A stretch of 6,734 bases of DNA from an uncultured Bacteroidales bacterium (GTDB lineage Bacteria > Bacteroidota > Bacteroidia > Bacteroidales > UBA932). The number at the start of each line of letters is the position of its first letter. Within the stretch, counting starts at the first letter, position 1. Shown in pieces: positions 5,323-6,734 of this stretch. The notes beneath the pieces were generated by a model. That model had not been told where the DNA came from. It searched no databases and saw only the letters and a program-made list of their open reading frames with translations. The stretch covers positions 1 to 6,734 of the forward strand of contig CAMZCW010000127.1 of NCBI GenBank assembly GCA_947305045.1. The letters run 5' to 3'. Made by a program: the position numbers and the translations under genes.

Positions 5323-6092
5323 TTTATACTGTCTTTGAAGGCGCGGCCCACCGGAAGCGGGTCCTTCACGCCCATCAGCCGCACCTGGGTGAGGGACTTG
5401 GATTCAATCCGCCACACCGGTACAATATAGGACCGGTGAATCCGGAGGAATTTCCCTTCCGGAAGCAGCTCCATCACCTTTTTGAGGGTAATCTGGGAAA
5501 CGATGTCCTCCTGGTGGTCCAGGTGAACGCAGGAGTAGTTATTGCGGGATTCAATGTACTGGATGGACGAAAGAGGTACCCGCACGGTCTTGTAGTCGCT
5601 CTTGAGCTCAATATCTTCATCGGCTACGGCATCAAAACTGCGCTTGTACAGCGACGAGCGGGCGTTGTCCATGGCGGCCGATACCTCGCGCGAGGCCGAC
5701 AGTTCCTTGATGCGGGAGCTGAAGACCCCCACCAGGAGGCCAATGGTCACATCGGCCAACAACAGCACCCACATGGCCCGCTGATGCAGCTCCAGGCGTC
5801 CGGAAACCGTATCGGCATCCCGCGGGAAGTCCACGGGCGTCCAGGACATGAGGAAGGTGACGGCGCCCACCAGGAACAGGATGCCCAGCGCCGTGAGTAT
5901 GCCTTTGGCGCCCTTCAGGAGCATGGGCCCCAGGGCTTCCCTGCACAGGAAATACACGCCGTACAACCACCCGGCGTATCCCAGGATATACCCGGGATGC
6001 CACTGGGCCCATTCCCCGATGGGAAAAAGGAACATCATCCCCGGCAGCACAAGGATGCAGAAGATGATGTCTACCACCCGTCCGCTGTTCAC
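5319..6092 (-). CDS. membrane-anchored LytTR-family transcription regulator
   Basis: This protein of 257 residues has four predicted membrane helices (about 8-26, 34-51, 64-84 and 107-124), a charged linker (125-157), and a C-terminal LytTR DNA-binding domain (about 158-257). Domain marks are YIESRNNY (179-186), ITLKKVMELLP (201-211), FLRIHRSYIV (215-224) and LPVGRAFKDSI (246-256). There is no receiver domain, so the membrane part is likely the sensor; this architecture is common in Bacteroidota. The start is GTG at 6090-6092: later ATG codons at residues 19-20 would destroy helix 1, and the frame upstream closes at the TAA of the TPR gene four codons earlier. Its stop overlaps the transporter start as ATGA, which fits coupled synthesis of a regulator and a membrane transporter-like partner. 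It may regulate its own operon, whose promoter lies outside the window. Confidence 0.88.
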   Translation of the reverse strand: MNSGRVVDIIFCILVLPGMMFLFPIGEWAQWHPGYILGYAGWLYGVYFLCREALGPMLLKGAKGILTALGILFLVGAVTFLMSWTPVDFPRDADTVSGRLELHQRAMWVLLLADVTIGLLVGVFSSRIKELSASREVSAAMDNARSSLYKRSFDAVADEDIELKSDYKTVRVPLSSIQYIESRNNYSCVHLDHQEDIVSQITLKKVMELLPEGKFLRIHRSYIVPVWRIESKSLTQVRLMGVKDPLPVGRAFKDSIK

Positions 6093-6104
6093 GGCCGACG
6101 GAGT

Positions 6105-6734
6105 TTAAAATTCGTAACCGGCAAACTCCACGTCGCGGGCGGCGCGGGCCTTCCACTCATCGCTGGCAAAGGCGTTGGCCAGGTTGTCCTTCACGCCCTG
6201 GGCGTCTCCCTGACGGGCGGCGATGATGGCCTTCAGGTACTGCACGCGGGTGTCCTTGCAGTGGACGGCGGCGGCAGCCTTGTCCAGCTGGTCCGTAAGG
6301 ATGTAGGCCAGCACGGTGTTGTTGCAGCAGCCCTTCTTGTCCTTGAGGGACTCCACAGCCTCATCATAACGTCCGGTGAGGAGCTGGACGATACCCAGGT
6401 TGGCCTTGGCATCGGCATTGCCGGCGGCCTGACGGAAGTAGGTCTCGGCGGTCTCCAGATCATTGTTACGGAGGGCCAGCACGCCCTTGGCGTTGAGCAC
6501 ATCGGCATCATTGGCCTTTACCTTGGCAAGGGCCTGCTCCGCCTGGGCGCCCTTACCCTCATTCAGGTAAGTGACGGCCAGGTTGTACTGGGCGCGGTCG
6601 CTGCCATAGCGTTCCACGGCCTTCTTGTAGATGTTCTCCTTCTTGGCGTTGTCTTTCACTACGGAGGCAGCACGGAGGAGGGCTTCCTCGTCCAGGATAT
6701 CGGCATTCTGGTCCAACAGTTCCAGGAGCTCCTC
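6105..6734 (-). CDS. tetratricopeptide-repeat protein, C-terminal part (cut by window edge)
   Basis: The frame is open from the right edge to TAA 6105-6107 and gives 209 residues of a longer protein. The TTG at 6714-6716 is an internal Leu, not a start. The visible part is almost entirely helical, with TPR-like pairs at about residues 45-72 (YNLAVTYLNEG), 76-104 (AKGVLALRNNDLETAETYF), 107-132 (ANLGIVQLLTGRYDEAVESL), 140-160 and 163-195 (YLKAIIAARQGD). A double Cys lies at 136-137. The end, ARAARDVEFAGYEF, resembles the last turn of TPR tails on large Bacteroidales envelope proteins, where a final phrase like KA..D.EF is common; that comparison is from memory. Its N-terminal domain, and thus its cell location, is unknown. 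It ends 12 nt before the LytTR start and in the same reading frame, and is probably the upstream member of the operon. Confidence 0.8.
   Translation of the reverse strand, partial: EELLELLDQNADILDEEALLRAASVVKDNAKKENIYKKAVERYGSDRAQYNLAVTYLNEGKGAQAEQALAKVKANDADVLNAKGVLALRNNDLETAETYFRQAAGNADAKANLGIVQLLTGRYDEAVESLKDKKGCCNNTVLAYILTDQLDKAAAAVHCKDTRVQYLKAIIAARQGDAQGVKDNLANAFASDEWKARAARDVEFAGYEF

Noticed and set aside
4072..5430. 452-residue plus-strand open frame
   Set aside because: It is the antisense shadow of the transporter gene: very rich in His, Gln, Arg and Glu, with no hydrophobic core. The opposite strand has clear SSF motifs and two start-stop overlaps.
1..6734. CRISPR array, tRNA or rRNA
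   Set aside because: No regularly spaced repeats of 24-40 bp, no cloverleaf with TTCGA-type arm and no rRNA-like segment could be seen; the short repeats at 636-871 do not have CRISPR spacing.

Overview
The window looks like a chromosomal segment of a gut-type Bacteroidales bacterium (phylum Bacteroidota). The signs are a secreted lipoprotein with a fibronectin-III-like module plus a Fibrobacter-succinogenes-major-paralogous-type C-terminal domain, a membrane-anchored LytTR regulator, lipoproteins ahead of poor Shine-Dalgarno sequences, and a transposase remnant of a type common in Bacteroides relatives. The genus cannot be fixed from the sequence; a GC-rich uncultured or Rikenellaceae-like lineage is only a guess.

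Layout. Positions 1-186 hold the N-terminal part of an IS4-like DDE transposase on the minus strand. It runs off the left edge and has no start codon in frame. Positions 187-903 contain no convincing gene. The second half of this stretch (about 480-900) is AT-rich and full of short repeats: four copies of TTGGCACACG in both orientations, a 20-bp perfect palindrome, a perfect 2 x 12-bp tandem repeat, and a 13-bp inverted repeat enclosing a smaller hairpin. It has the look of a mobile-element flank or a protein-binding cluster. A small lipoprotein gene (934-1398, plus strand) follows. It meets the large minus-strand gene cluster tail to tail over a shared, probably bidirectional, terminator at 1411-1453.

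The rest (1451-6734, minus strand) is one very compact gene run, read right to left: TPR protein (cut by the window edge), four-helix membrane protein with a LytTR DNA-binding domain, sodium:solute-symporter-family (SSF) transporter, phytase-like esterase-family lipoprotein, small secreted protein of unknown function, and FN3/Fib_succ-type lipoprotein. Junctions are 12 nt, a 4-nt ATGA overlap, a second ATGA overlap, 3 nt and 3 nt, so a single operon with translational coupling is very likely. A working picture, which is inference, is a membrane regulator co-made with a transporter-like protein and three exported proteins acting outside the cytoplasm.

The most interesting detail is in the transporter. 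It lacks the usual first helix before the SSF core. At the helix where vSGLT has A361/S364/S365 and PutP has S340/T341 as Na2-site ligands, it carries A298/P301/A302. It may therefore be Na+-independent, coupled to something else, or a sensor for the adjoining LytTR protein.
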